Shown here: positions 45,807 through 55,288 of the stretch, piece by piece | Layout: the number at the start of each line of letters is the position of its first letter | Numbering within the stretch: position 1 is the first letter of the stretch | From: CALZBJ01 sp945619025 | Lineage (GTDB): Bacteria > Pseudomonadota > Gammaproteobacteria > Cardiobacteriales > Wohlfahrtiimonadaceae | DNA: 64,000 nt | NCBI GenBank assembly: GCA_945619025.1 | Contig: CALZBJ010000001.1 | Location: forward strand, 398,170-462,169 | Direction of reading: 5' to 3' | The notes under the pieces: generated by a model | The model's input: only the letters and a program-made list of their open reading frames with translations | Told to the model about the DNA's origin: nothing | The model's database searches: none | Translations under genes and position numbers: made by a program

Positions 45807-47090
45807 ATGACTGTACTATTTCTATTTGTCATCCTCTTTGCACTGATGCTGATCGGCGTGCCAGTCGCGATTTCACTCGGGCTTTCAAGTGCATTGACCA
45901 TTATGTTTTTTAGCCCCGACTCACCCCGTGGCTTAGTGATTAAAATGTTCGAGACTTCCGAACATACAACGCTTCTCGCAATTCCATTCTTCTTAATTGC
46001 CGGCGCATTTATGACCACAGGTGGCGTTGCCCGTCGCCTCATCGACTTTGCAAACACCTGCGTTGGACACATTCGTGGCGGTCTTGCGATTGGTTCAGTC
46101 CTTGCGTGTATGCTCTTTGCGGCACTTTCAGGCTCAAGCCCTGCTACCGTTGCGGCGGTGGGATCAATTGCGATTGCGGGAATGGTTCGTTCAGGCTATC
46201 CACAAGAATTTGGTGCGGGCATTATCTGTAACGCGGGAACCCTCGGAATCTTAATTCCGCCCTCCATCGTCATGGTTGTTTACGCAGCGGCGACAGAGCA
46301 ATCGGTGGGTAAAATGTTTATCGCGGGAATCGTACCCGGCGCCCTACTTGGGGTTGCGTTAATGGTGGCGATCTATATCGTCGCGCGCATTAAAAATTTA
46401 CCGGCTCAACCTCGCGCAAGCTTTAGAGATTGGATTGTCTCCTTTAGACGCGCCCTCTGGGGACTTCTGTTAATGGTGATTATCCTCGGCGGGATCTATT
46501 CCGGAATGTATACTCCGACAGAAGCGGCGGCGGTTGCGGCAGTTTATTCTGCGTTTATTGCACTCTTTGTCTATAAAGATATGCGCATTCGCGACTTCCC
46601 GAAAGTGATGCTCGATTCAGGGAAAATGACGGTTATGCTGATGTTTATCATTGCCAACGCCATGCTCTTTGCTCACGTTTTAACCACCGAGCAAATCCCA
46701 CAAATGATCGCCGCATGGGTGACCGATATGGGTCTATCGCCATGGATGTTCCTGGTGATTGTGAACATTGTGCTCTTAATTGCGGGAAGCTTTATGGAGC
46801 CATCTGCGGTGATTTTAATTCTTGCGCCGATCTTCTTCCCGATCGCAATGAAACTTGGCATCGACCCAATCCACTTAGGAATTATCATGGTGGTTAACAT
46901 GGAAATTGGTCTGATTACCCCGCCTGTAGGGCTCAACCTATTTGTAACCTCAGCGGTTACCGGTATGCCGATCACTCGCACAATTCGCGCGGCACTACCA
47001 TGGTTAATGATCTTAATTTTCTTCTTACTCTTAATCACCTATATCCCTGCCATTTCGCTCACTTTACCCGAGCTATTAAATGCAAAATAG
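45807..47090 (+). CDS. dctM: TRAP transporter large permease (DctM)
   Basis: This 427-residue protein has about twelve helices and DctM signature segments: GVPVAISLGLSSALTI, FFLIAGAFMTTGGVARRLID, ALSGSSPATVAAVGSIAIAG and the inverted-repeat counterparts NAGTLGILIPPSIVMVVYA and MEIGLITPPVGLNLFVTS. It is the sodium-coupled translocation subunit receiving substrate from DctP. It is the last gene of the operon, followed by a terminator at 47122-47150. Confidence 0.94.
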   Translation: MTVLFLFVILFALMLIGVPVAISLGLSSALTIMFFSPDSPRGLVIKMFETSEHTTLLAIPFFLIAGAFMTTGGVARRLIDFANTCVGHIRGGLAIGSVLACMLFAALSGSSPATVAAVGSIAIAGMVRSGYPQEFGAGIICNAGTLGILIPPSIVMVVYAAATEQSVGKMFIAGIVPGALLGVALMVAIYIVARIKNLPAQPRASFRDWIVSFRRALWGLLLMVIILGGIYSGMYTPTEAAAVAAVYSAFIALFVYKDMRIRDFPKVMLDSGKMTVMLMFIIANAMLFAHVLTTEQIPQMIAAWVTDMGLSPWMFLVIVNIVLLIAGSFMEPSAVILILAPIFFPIAMKLGIDPIHLGIIMVVNMEIGLITPPVGLNLFVTSAVTGMPITRTIRAALPWLMILIFFLLLITYIPAISLTLPELLNAK

Positions 47091-47121
47091 GTATTAATCT
47101 TAAGAGGATTAGCATCATCAT

Positions 47122-47150
47122 AAAAGAGTCACTTCGGTGGCTCTTTTTTT
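47122..47150 (+). terminator. Terminator of the TRAP operon
   Basis: AAAAGAGTCAC-TTCG-GTGGCTCTTTT forms a stem with one G-T pair capped by TTCG and followed by a T run. Confidence 0.9.
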
Positions 47151-47270
47151 ATTGCCACCCTACATTAAGGTGATCAGATATATTTAGGAATTTGATTGGG
47201 ATTTCCATAACTTCACGCTAAAATAGCCCCATTAATTGATGCTTTTTGCTTATGACTGATCGGATAGACC

Positions 47271-47915
47271 ATGACTTTTTTACCCCCCTTTCGTGACACC
47301 TCTAAAGTGCTCGTGCTCCTCTTAACCCTCTTGATTACAAGTTGCGCGCACTATAACGATTCTGTCACCGAAATGGAGATCCCGGCCTATATTAATGCCA
47401 AATCGATTCCCACCTTTTTAGTCCCAGAACCGATCAATCCGGAAGTGATTGTCTTTGAAAATGGCGATCGCTACGCGGGCGATGTGGAAAATGGCGTTCC
47501 GAATGGCATTGGAAAATATCGCTACAGCGAGGACTCCCCCTTTAGTGGTACGGTGATTGTGGCCGGATTTGTCGATGGCGTTGCGGAAGGCGAAGGCCGC
47601 ATTGTGACTCCCCATTCGGTGTATACAGGCTCCATTAAACACGGTGTTCCCGATGGAATGGGCACCTCAGTCTCGGCGCTTAGCCGCTATGATGGGCAAT
47701 TTGTCAATGGCGTCATGCACGGTTACGGGCGCATGGATTATGCCGAAGGACGCTATTTTGAAGGGCTTTACGAAAATGGCTACGCCAAATCTGGCACCTT
47801 TTATCTTCCTGAACTGGGCACCTTTAAAGGTGAGATCAAAGCCGGAAAACTCTTTGGCACCATCACCTATTTAGACGGCACTACCGAAGCGGTGCAAAAT
47901 ATCCGCATCGATTAA
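47271..47915 (+). CDS. MORN-repeat lipoprotein
   Basis: This 214-residue protein has a lipoprotein signal ending ITSC (Cys25). From residue about 62 it has at least four MORN-type repeats (ENGDRYAGDVENGVPNGIGK, GYGRMDYAEGRYFEGLYENG and others; Y-x-G-x-x-x-x-G-x-x-x-G-x-G spacing). MORN repeats form a beta-meander that often binds lipids or proteins. Bacterial examples are mostly uncharacterised, so no function is assigned beyond an envelope-anchored scaffold. It is monocistronic, after the TRAP terminator and 51 bases before corA. Confidence 0.8.
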   Translation: MTFLPPFRDTSKVLVLLLTLLITSCAHYNDSVTEMEIPAYINAKSIPTFLVPEPINPEVIVFENGDRYAGDVENGVPNGIGKYRYSEDSPFSGTVIVAGFVDGVAEGEGRIVTPHSVYTGSIKHGVPDGMGTSVSALSRYDGQFVNGVMHGYGRMDYAEGRYFEGLYENGYAKSGTFYLPELGTFKGEIKAGKLFGTITYLDGTTEAVQNIRID

Positions 47916-47966
47916 TCTGCGCACATTTCCTATAATGATCTTTTACCGTACAGAAAGGAGATCATG

Positions 47967-48887
47967 ATGGAGTGCTATCAATTTACCGACAATCAATTTA
48001 TAAAATCCGATGTCGAAACGGCGACCTTACGGTGCATTCCCTTTGATCAACTCGAAACGGTGGCGGCTGAAAACGGCTGGCCGAGCACGATGATTACAGA
48101 GGTTTTGAATGCTAAAAATGATGCCTATGTCGAGCGGTATCGCGATCATATGCTCTTTAGCCTCACCATTAAAAATCATACCCAGCTTGAGAAAAATGAA
48201 GAGCTCGTCTTTATTAAACATGCACAAACGGCGCTCCTTTTTTACGATGAAACGCTCCGCACGCCGCAAGATTATATTGAGATTATTAACTACGTCTACA
48301 GCCAAATCGGCGAGGTTGATGACGCTAATCTCTTAATCCCCTACGCGCTCACCCGCTACGATCTTCTTACCGATCGCACCTTTCTGCGCGATCTTGAAAA
48401 CACCATTTTAGAGCTTGAACTTTCACTTACTAGAGAGCCTAAAAACCCAGAAGAATCGATTCTCTCACTTCGAAAAACGCTCTCGATCTACAAACATCAC
48501 TATATGTCCTTGATCGACCTCTTTGAAGATATTACCGACGATTACCGCGAGCTTTTAACCCTCGAGGCTGCCCGCGATTATCAGCGTATCCTTAACAAAC
48601 TCAATCGGCTCTATAAATATACGACGATGCTTGGTGAATATGTGTCGCAAATTAATGATCGCTACCGCGCCCAGATCGACCTTAATCTCAATAAAACGAT
48701 GAAGACTTTCACCATTTTGTCCGCAGTTTTCCTACCTTTGACCCTCATTGTCGGCTGGTATGGCATGAACTTCCAAGGCATGCCCGAGCTTGAATCAAAA
48801 TATGGCTATCTCTATGTGATTATCCTCTCCATCTCGATTCTAATCGGCTCACTACTCTATATTCGCCACCGCGGGTTTTGGGATTAA
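47967..48887 (+). CDS. corA: CorA-family magnesium/divalent cation channel
   Basis: This 306-residue protein has the CorA-family layout: a soluble N-terminal funnel of helices and strands (about 1-240), then two C-terminal helices (TFTILSAVFLPLTLIVGWY with the conserved GMN motif in WYGMNFQGMPEL, and YVIILSISILIGSLLYI). The GMN selectivity motif and following MPE loop are intact. It should mediate Mg2+ (or Co2+/Ni2+) uptake as a pentamer. I preferred the ATG at 47967 to the one at 47964, because GGAG lies six bases before the former and only three before the latter. Confidence 0.9.
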   Translation: MECYQFTDNQFIKSDVETATLRCIPFDQLETVAAENGWPSTMITEVLNAKNDAYVERYRDHMLFSLTIKNHTQLEKNEELVFIKHAQTALLFYDETLRTPQDYIEIINYVYSQIGEVDDANLLIPYALTRYDLLTDRTFLRDLENTILELELSLTREPKNPEESILSLRKTLSIYKHHYMSLIDLFEDITDDYRELLTLEAARDYQRILNKLNRLYKYTTMLGEYVSQINDRYRAQIDLNLNKTMKTFTILSAVFLPLTLIVGWYGMNFQGMPELESKYGYLYVIILSISILIGSLLYIRHRGFWD

Positions 48888-48986
48888 TTACCGGACCTCT
48901 CGCAAATTGCCAAATTATGTGACTATAATGTCATATCCGTTATAACAAAAACACATATCTAAACGCGGGCTATTTAAGAGGTTTGT

Positions 48987-49910
48987 ATGAAAGAGATTCC
49001 AATCGATCTAAAGCAATTACGTTACTTTGTGCACATTGCCGAATTTGGGAGTTTTACCAAAGCGGCCAATTTTCTGGATGTGGCGCAACCGGTCTTGAGC
49101 CGTCAGATTCGTAAGCTTGAGGTGGATCTTGGGCAAAACCTCTTGATTCGCGATGGGCGTGGCGTCTCACTTACCGACTCGGGCGCCGTACTACTTGAGC
49201 ATTCTCGCGGGATTTTGCACCAGCTTGAGCGCGCTTTTGAAGATGTGACTCGCGGACAACTCTCGGGGCATATCTCTATGGGGCTTCCCCCAACACTTGC
49301 GCGAATTTTTTCCGTCCCGATGACCAAAGATTTCCATGAACTGTTGCCGGATGCAAATCTTGTGATCACGGAAAAACTCTCCGCTTCGATTGAGGAGGAG
49401 ATTATTACCGGAAAGCTCGATATGGGTGTTCTTCATAATCCCACCCGATCGCCGGAGCTCGATATCTTTATGCTCGCCAAAGAGAATCTCTTTTTAATGG
49501 CACCAAAAGAGCTCAAATTTAAAACGACCAAAAAAGGGGTATCGCTCGAAGAGGTCTCAAAACTGCCGCTCATCTTGCCAAGTTACCCTAATAGCTATCG
49601 CCTTTTAGTGGAGATGCAGATGGCGAAAATTTCCGCCAAACCGCGCGTAATTTTAGAGATGAATAGCGTCAACACCATTTTAGAACTTGTCGCTGAAGGG
49701 ATTGGCTGTGCGATTTTCTCCAGTAAAACGCTCGAGATTATCTCCGAGAAAGATCGGGAACGCCTGCAATCGCACTGCATTCACTCGCCGCACGTGGTGA
49801 GCCGCATCTATATGGCAACCTCGAATAAACGCATTATCACAAAAACGCAAAAAACGATGCTCAATATTATTCGCAATCTCTGTGATTCGCACTTTAATAT
49901 TATTGAGTAA
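48987..49910 (+). CDS. LysR-type transcriptional regulator
   Basis: This 307-residue protein has an N-terminal winged helix-turn-helix (LRYFVHIAEFGSFTKAANFL then VLSRQIRKLEVDLGQNLLIR, about 10-60) and a LysR effector domain (about 90-295) with ISMGLPPTLARIFSVP and ELVAEGIGCAIF. It probably binds an aromatic or organic-acid ligand. The adjacent aromatic-acid-type MFS gene at 50019, 109 bases downstream on the same strand, is a likely target, but no operator is clear. The start has an AGAGG site. Confidence 0.9.
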   Translation: MKEIPIDLKQLRYFVHIAEFGSFTKAANFLDVAQPVLSRQIRKLEVDLGQNLLIRDGRGVSLTDSGAVLLEHSRGILHQLERAFEDVTRGQLSGHISMGLPPTLARIFSVPMTKDFHELLPDANLVITEKLSASIEEEIITGKLDMGVLHNPTRSPELDIFMLAKENLFLMAPKELKFKTTKKGVSLEEVSKLPLILPSYPNSYRLLVEMQMAKISAKPRVILEMNSVNTILELVAEGIGCAIFSSKTLEIISEKDRERLQSHCIHSPHVVSRIYMATSNKRIITKTQKTMLNIIRNLCDSHFNIIE

Positions 49911-50018
49911 CAGGGAATCAGCGTTAAAAATGCGAATACTCTATCTAAATCTTAAATATTAAAGCCTTGCGATAAAAAGAGGCTACAATAAAGAGATACG
50001 TTCATTTCGGAGATTTTC

Positions 50019-51386
50019 ATGACGCATTCACGCCCCGCTCGTGTCGAATTACAGCAATTTTTAAATGACGCGCCCATCTCCCGATTTCAATGGGGGATCT
50101 TTATTCTCTGCTTTTTAGTGGCGCTCATCGATGGTTACGATACCGCCGCGATTGGCTATATCGGCCCAAGCCTGCTGGCTGAATGGAATATTGAAAAAGC
50201 AGCGCTCGCGCCTGCAATGAGTGCTGGGCTCTTCGGGATTGCGTTAGGTGCAATCTTTTTTGGCCCTGTAGCTGACCGATTTGGACGGAAAAATATCCTC
50301 CTCATTTCGGTGCTGATTTTTGCGATTGGCACCATCATCTCCGCCTACTCCACTACGCTCCAATTTTTAGAGATTATGCGCTTTATTACCGGGATTGGGC
50401 TCGGTGCCGCGATGCCCAATGCGGTCACCCTTTTTAGTGAATATTGCCCAAGTAAACGCCGATTTTTCCTAGTCAATACGATGTTTTGTGGCTTCCCAGT
50501 TGGCGTTGCCCTCGGTGGGTTGCTCGCCTCCTATCTCACCCCCAAATTTGGCTGGCAATCGATTCTTTTTGTCGGTGGCATTGCCCCACTTTTTCTTCTG
50601 GTTTTAATGCTCAAAAAACTACCGGAATCGGCGCGCTATCTGCTTCATCAAGCGAAAAATGCCCCAAATCAAGAGGGAGCTCAAACAAAAATCCAGGAAA
50701 AGATTCAACGTATTATGACGCAGATTGCCCCACTCGCTACGTCTTGTGAATTTTATCTCGATGAACCGAAAAAGAGCTCGGCAAAACAAGGGATCGCCAC
50801 GATTCTTTCCAAGCATTACATCATTGGCTCGATCCTATTATGGATCACCTATTTTATGGGGCTGGTGATCTTTTATGGGGTGATTAATTGGATGCCGATT
50901 CTCTTTAGTGATCTAAATCTCTCCGCTGGTACCGCTAAAGTTGTCACTGCGCTCTTTGCCGTGGGTGGACTTGGCGCGATTGCAAATGGATGGCTCATGG
51001 ATCGCTACAATCCCGCACTTTTAATTATGGCCTGCACATTTTTAACGGCCCTCAGCGTTGGACTCATTGGTTATTCCATCCGCCTTGAGCTCGCATTTTT
51101 AGTGGGTATTACCCTCTTTTCGGGACTGGTGATGAATACCGCGCAATCCTCACTGCCCTCTTTTGCTGCGAACTTTTATCCCACCGAAGGGCGCACAACG
51201 GGCGTCTCATGGATGCTCGGAATTGGCCGCTTTGGTGGCATCGCGGGCTCTTATTTAGTCGCCGCACTCACCAGCCGCAATCTCTGCTTACTCGATATTT
51301 TCTTAATCTTGGCGCTCCCCGCCCTCATCGGGACGATCGCCATGCTCGTTATCTATTTTCGCTACTATCATAAACCGCTCTCCTAA
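50019..51386 (+). CDS. MFS transporter, aromatic acid:H+ symporter-like
   Basis: This 455-residue twelve-helix permease has AAHS-family landmarks: DGYDTAAIGYIGPSLLAEW in helix 1, the loop 2-3 motif GPVADRFGRKN, MRFITGIGLGAAMPNAVTL in helix 4-5 and CGFPVGVALGGLLASY. The family takes up aromatic acids (4-hydroxybenzoate, benzoate, vanillate) with protons. The ligand is not visible. The middle loop (residues about 205-255) is long and charged. Its last four bases overlap the convergent mdtD-like gene. It is probably controlled by the LysR regulator upstream. Confidence 0.88.
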   Translation: MTHSRPARVELQQFLNDAPISRFQWGIFILCFLVALIDGYDTAAIGYIGPSLLAEWNIEKAALAPAMSAGLFGIALGAIFFGPVADRFGRKNILLISVLIFAIGTIISAYSTTLQFLEIMRFITGIGLGAAMPNAVTLFSEYCPSKRRFFLVNTMFCGFPVGVALGGLLASYLTPKFGWQSILFVGGIAPLFLLVLMLKKLPESARYLLHQAKNAPNQEGAQTKIQEKIQRIMTQIAPLATSCEFYLDEPKKSSAKQGIATILSKHYIIGSILLWITYFMGLVIFYGVINWMPILFSDLNLSAGTAKVVTALFAVGGLGAIANGWLMDRYNPALLIMACTFLTALSVGLIGYSIRLELAFLVGITLFSGLVMNTAQSSLPSFAANFYPTEGRTTGVSWMLGIGRFGGIAGSYLVAALTSRNLCLLDIFLILALPALIGTIAMLVIYFRYYHKPLS

Positions 51387-52798
51387 CGCCGATCTTTCGA
51401 GCGCTTTTTAATCAGCCCTTCGCCATCATGTTTATGAAGGCGCATAAAGACAAAGGAAGAGGCAAAGGTGAAAAAGGCGACGGTGCCGAAGGTGAATTTA
51501 AATTGCGCCATCTTAGTTGCCTCTGGCACAAAATGCGGATAGAGATTGAGAAGGAGCGCACTTAATGCCACGCCTAAACTTAAAGCGAGTTGCTGATTGA
51601 CCACCATTAAGGTACTGCCCGCGCTCACATGATCGGGACGAAGACGCGCAATCGTCAGGGTATTCATCGTACTAAATTGGCATGAATTGGAAAATCCCGC
51701 TAAAAATAGCAGCGCCATAAACCCCGGTTTACTGAGCGACTCCCCAAGATAGGCGATCGCGCTAATAATGAGCGTTAAAATCATGGTATTGACCACCAGC
51801 ATCGGGCGATACCCAATTCGGCGGAGAAGATGGGGGATAAATGGTTTCGCTGAAAGGCCGGCAGCGGCGATCGGGATCAGCATAAATCCGGCTTCACTTG
51901 GTGAATATCCTCGCGCAACTTGCAGATAGAGCGGAACCAAAAACGGAATCGCACTCATACCTAAACGCGCCACTAAATTTCCCGTCAGTCCAACACGATA
52001 GGTACGAATCAGCCACAGCTTTGTGGGAAACAGTGCCTTTTCATAAAAGGCGGCGTAACGCCAATAGAGCGCAAATAGCGTCCCGCCTAAAATAAGCCCG
52101 ATTAGAGCGCCAATGAGATGCCCTCCATGCCCTAATCGATCAAACCCATAAACCGACAGGAAAAGCCCCGAACTAAAGAGCAAAAACCCTTTCAGATCGA
52201 GTTTCGAGCAACGTTCTTTAAGATTGGGCATAAAGGAGAGCCCTGCGATAAACGCGAGCGCCCCGATGGGCAGATTGATCAGAAAAATCCAGTGCCAGCT
52301 CGCCACTTCCACAATATATCCCCCGAGCATCGGGCCGATTAAAGGGCCAATGAGTGCAGGCATTACAGCAAAATTGAGCACCGGCATAATCTCATCACGG
52401 GGATAACTTTTAATCAACGCTAAACGCGCCACCGGCGTTAAAAACGCACCGCCCAATCCTTGTACCATACGCCCACCAATGAGCGCGGTTAAATTCGGCG
52501 CAAGCGCACACAATAGCGAGCCAAGCGTAAAGAAAAAGATCGCAGCGGAAAAGAGTGTTTTGGTGCCAAATCGATCGGCCAAATACCCACTAATGGGGGT
52601 AAAAATCGCTAAAATTAACGTATAACTAATCACCACCGAGTGCATCGTTAAAGGAGATGCGTTAAGATCATAGGCGATCGATGGAAGTGCGGTATTGAGA
52701 ATGGTGGTGTCGAGCATCTGCATAAAGATGGCCACCGCCAGCAGATAGGGGAGAAATCGTTTCGTGCGAACGGAGAGCGTTTCAGCGCGATCTAACAT
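51383..52798 (-). CDS. MFS drug-efflux-like transporter (MdtD/DHA2 family)
   Basis: This 471-residue DHA2-type permease has fourteen predicted helices, with MLDTTILNTALPSIA in helix 1 (DHA2 motif D1), GYLADRFGTKTLF between helices 2 and 3, and GRMVQGLGGAFLTPVARLAL (motif C-like) in helix 5 region. It is an MdtD-like antiporter of the multidrug superfamily, without the MdtABC genes usually linked to MdtD in E. coli, so its substrates are unknown. The ATG at 52798 is preferred over 52816, since AGGA lies upstream of it and the first six residues of the longer form read as leader. Confidence 0.87.
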   Translation of the reverse strand: MLDRAETLSVRTKRFLPYLLAVAIFMQMLDTTILNTALPSIAYDLNASPLTMHSVVISYTLILAIFTPISGYLADRFGTKTLFSAAIFFFTLGSLLCALAPNLTALIGGRMVQGLGGAFLTPVARLALIKSYPRDEIMPVLNFAVMPALIGPLIGPMLGGYIVEVASWHWIFLINLPIGALAFIAGLSFMPNLKERCSKLDLKGFLLFSSGLFLSVYGFDRLGHGGHLIGALIGLILGGTLFALYWRYAAFYEKALFPTKLWLIRTYRVGLTGNLVARLGMSAIPFLVPLYLQVARGYSPSEAGFMLIPIAAAGLSAKPFIPHLLRRIGYRPMLVVNTMILTLIISAIAYLGESLSKPGFMALLFLAGFSNSCQFSTMNTLTIARLRPDHVSAGSTLMVVNQQLALSLGVALSALLLNLYPHFVPEATKMAQFKFTFGTVAFFTFASSFVFMRLHKHDGEGLIKKRSKDRR

Positions 52799-52946
52799 GC
52801 AAATTCCTAAGGTCAATAATGATCATTCTTGATTAACCCTTAAAGTATAGTGCCTCTTGCCGTGCTTGGTTAAATATATCTGTTATAAAGCGGTAATATG
52901 GCGATTTTCGGTTGATCTTTTCATCAAAGTAGCGCAGAATAGACCG

Positions 52947-53287
52947 CTTGAGTTGGTTGGATAATCGCTAGTTGCAAAATTAGAGGAAAGTCCGGGCTCC
53001 GCGGATCAAGGTGCTAGATAACGTCTAGGCAGTGTGAGCTGACGGAAAGTGCTGAAGAAATTAGACCGCCGATTTATCGGTAAGGGTGAGAAGGTGCGGT
53101 AAGAGCGCACCGTACACGAGGCGACTTTGTGTAGCTGAAGTAAACCCCACCTGGAGCAAGACCAAATAGGAGTACATGTGGCGTGATCCGTGCCGTACTC
53201 GGGTAGGTTGCTGGAGGTAGAGAGTGATCTCTATCCTAGATGAATGATTGTCCTCGACAGAACCCGGCTTACAGACCAACTCAACCT
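52947..53287 (+). ncRNA. rnpB: RNase P RNA, class A
   Basis: The catalytic RNA of RNase P is recognised by its conserved cores: GAGGAAAGTCCGGGCTCC (near 52983), GGTAAGGGTGAGAAGGTGCGGTAAGAGCGCACC (about 53080-53110), AGTAAACCCCACCTGGAGCAAGACCAAATAGG and CCTAGATGAATGATTGTC...GACAGAACCCGGCTTA near the 3' end. The terminal P1 helix (52948-52957 with 53275-53284) fixes the ends within a few bases. It matures tRNA 5' ends. It lies 22 bases upstream of prmC on the same strand. Confidence 0.97.
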
Positions 53288-53308
53288 TTTATTTTTTGAT
53301 CGATCACT

Positions 53309-54160
53309 ATGGAATCTATCGAAACACTCTTAAAAAAGGGGCAAATTCGACTTGCCCATCTCCCTAATCCTAAATTTGAAGCGGAAGTGATTTTAGCGCA
53401 CCTATTAAAGGTCAATCGCGCGCATTTTATCGCATTTTCCGAAAAAAAGGTCGCAGAAGAAACAGCGATCATCTACGACGACTGGCTTAGTAAACGCGCC
53501 TCAGGCCTTCCCTTTGCCTATCTCACTGGTGAAAAAGAGTTTTACGGGCTCACCCTAAAAGTGACGGAAGATACGCTCGTTCCCCGTGATGATACAGAAA
53601 TTATTGTAGATGCCGCGCTCGATTTAATTCCTCAAAACGATCATTCAAATACGCCGTGGAACATTCTTGATCTTGGCACTGGCACCGGTGCGATTGCACT
53701 CACACTAAAAAAATATCGCCCGCACTGCCCTGTAACAGCCGTCGATTATAATCCCGATACGCTGCTCGTTGCGAAACATAACGCGGTAAAAAATCATCTC
53801 GATGTCACCTTTCTTCAAAGCGATTGGTTTGGCAACGTCGATGGGAGATTTAAACTCATTGTCTCCAATCCCCCTTATATCGATCCGCTTGATCATCATC
53901 TGCAAGACGATGGTGTTAAACATGAGCCGATTCGTGCACTTGCCGCTAAAGACAGAGGTCTTGCGGATCTTAAAACCATCATCAAAACCGCTCCCGATTT
54001 CCTTACCGGAAATGGTTGGCTCCTTCTAGAGCATGGATACGATCAAGGGCTATTTTTACGCGAATTTATGAAAACGGTTGGCTATCAATCGATTCAAACC
54101 CTCAAAGATTATGGGGATAATGACCGCGTCACCCTCGGACAATGGATAACGGAAATCTAA
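53309..54160 (+). CDS. prmC: Release-factor glutamine methyltransferase PrmC (HemK)
   Basis: This 283-residue protein has a small N-terminal helical domain (about 1-85) and a Rossmann methyltransferase domain with SAM motif LDLGTGTGAIALTL (about 110-123) and the catalytic NPPY in VSNPPYIDP (about 185-193). It methylates the GGQ glutamine of release factors 1 and 2. It lies next to the RNase P RNA gene without prfA in the window; in many Gammaproteobacteria prmC is paired with prfA, so this location is less usual. It ends in the terminator at 54167-54200. Confidence 0.93.
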   Translation: MESIETLLKKGQIRLAHLPNPKFEAEVILAHLLKVNRAHFIAFSEKKVAEETAIIYDDWLSKRASGLPFAYLTGEKEFYGLTLKVTEDTLVPRDDTEIIVDAALDLIPQNDHSNTPWNILDLGTGTGAIALTLKKYRPHCPVTAVDYNPDTLLVAKHNAVKNHLDVTFLQSDWFGNVDGRFKLIVSNPPYIDPLDHHLQDDGVKHEPIRALAAKDRGLADLKTIIKTAPDFLTGNGWLLLEHGYDQGLFLREFMKTVGYQSIQTLKDYGDNDRVTLGQWITEI

Positions 54161-54166
54161 ATATAA

Positions 54167-54200
54167 AAAAGCCTGAGACATTAAATCATCTCAGGCTTTT
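54167..54200. terminator. Bidirectional terminator between prmC and htpX
   Basis: AAAAGCCTGAGA (54167-54178) pairs with TCTCAGGCTTTT (54189-54200) around a short loop, with A/T runs on both flanks. Confidence 0.9.
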
Positions 54201-54222
54201 CTTATTCTCTACAGATATGCAA

Positions 54223-55110
54223 TTATGCCATCACGCTCGGACGATGACCGCTCTCTAACGCCGCAATGCGCTGCTCTAATGGCGGATGCGTACTGAAAAG
54301 ATTGCCAAATTTACCGCTTACACCAAACGCCGCAAATTCACCCTCAAGCTCCGCACTTGGATTTGCACCACGACCGAGCGCTTTAAGCGCTGAGATCATC
54401 TGAGCATTTGAGGTCAGTTTCGCACCACCTTCATCTGCACGATATTCACGATAACGGCTAAATCCTGAGATGATAATCGATGCCAAAATTCCAAAGAGAA
54501 TTTGCATAACCATCGTCACCATAAAGTACGTTCCTTGCGAAATCTCACCATCATTATTACGCGCAACCACTTGAGCAATCACCCGAGCAAAGAACATCAC
54601 AAAGGCGTTCACCACCCCTTGAAGTAACATCATCGTTACCATGTCACCATTTGCTACGTGCGCCATTTCATGCCCGATGACCGCCTCTAATTCATCACGA
54701 TTCATTGAGTCCTTCAGCCCGGTATTGATCGCCACCAGTGATGAGTTTTTCGTCGCACCCGTTGCAAACGCATTGGGATTGGGATCATCAAAAATTCCGA
54801 TTTCAGGCGTTTTAATACCAAGCATCTGCGCCTGACGCGTCACAACGCTCACATACCACGCCTCAAATTCATTACTTGGGGATTCGATCACGCGCACACC
54901 CATCGCTCGTTTCGCCATCCATTTTGAGATAAGAAGCGAAAATCCAGAGCCCGCCATACCCCACACCAAACAGAAAATAAAGAGTCCGCCATAGGTCGAC
55001 GTTCCCCCTTTTGGCACAATGCCGAGCGCCTGTAACAGCGCGAAAATCACCGTCACAATCGCAATGACCGCAATGTTCGTTAAAATAAATAGACCCACTC
55101 GTTTTAACAT
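54223..55110 (-). CDS. htpX: Membrane zinc metalloprotease HtpX
   Basis: This 295-residue M48B protease has four helices: two near the N-terminus (about 5-28 and 41-62) and two after the active site (about 160-215). The zinc motif HEMAH is at residues 147-151, followed by FSRYREYRADEGGAKLTSN carrying the third ligand Glu. It degrades misfolded inner-membrane proteins alongside FtsH. Length matches the family. It is a single gene on the minus strand. Confidence 0.95.
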   Translation of the reverse strand: MLKRVGLFILTNIAVIAIVTVIFALLQALGIVPKGGTSTYGGLFIFCLVWGMAGSGFSLLISKWMAKRAMGVRVIESPSNEFEAWYVSVVTRQAQMLGIKTPEIGIFDDPNPNAFATGATKNSSLVAINTGLKDSMNRDELEAVIGHEMAHVANGDMVTMMLLQGVVNAFVMFFARVIAQVVARNNDGEISQGTYFMVTMVMQILFGILASIIISGFSRYREYRADEGGAKLTSNAQMISALKALGRGANPSAELEGEFAAFGVSGKFGNLFSTHPPLEQRIAALESGHRPSVMA

Positions 55111-55288
55111 CGATTTAACCTCTTAGTTGTTGATATCGACTGTAGATTGTCAAAAAAGTTATAAATATATACCTACATATACTATTGCTAATTTTAGCAT
55201 ATTTTGGGGGGGTTCAAGATTCTTATAATACTCATCACTTATCCGATATAATGATGCTTTCTCATCTGACTATTTCAGTATTTGGATT

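Noticed and set aside
53061..53279. 72-codon ORF antisense to the RNase P RNA
   Set aside because: It overlaps rnpB fully; the peptide MVCKPGSVEDNH is the usual false call at this RNA.
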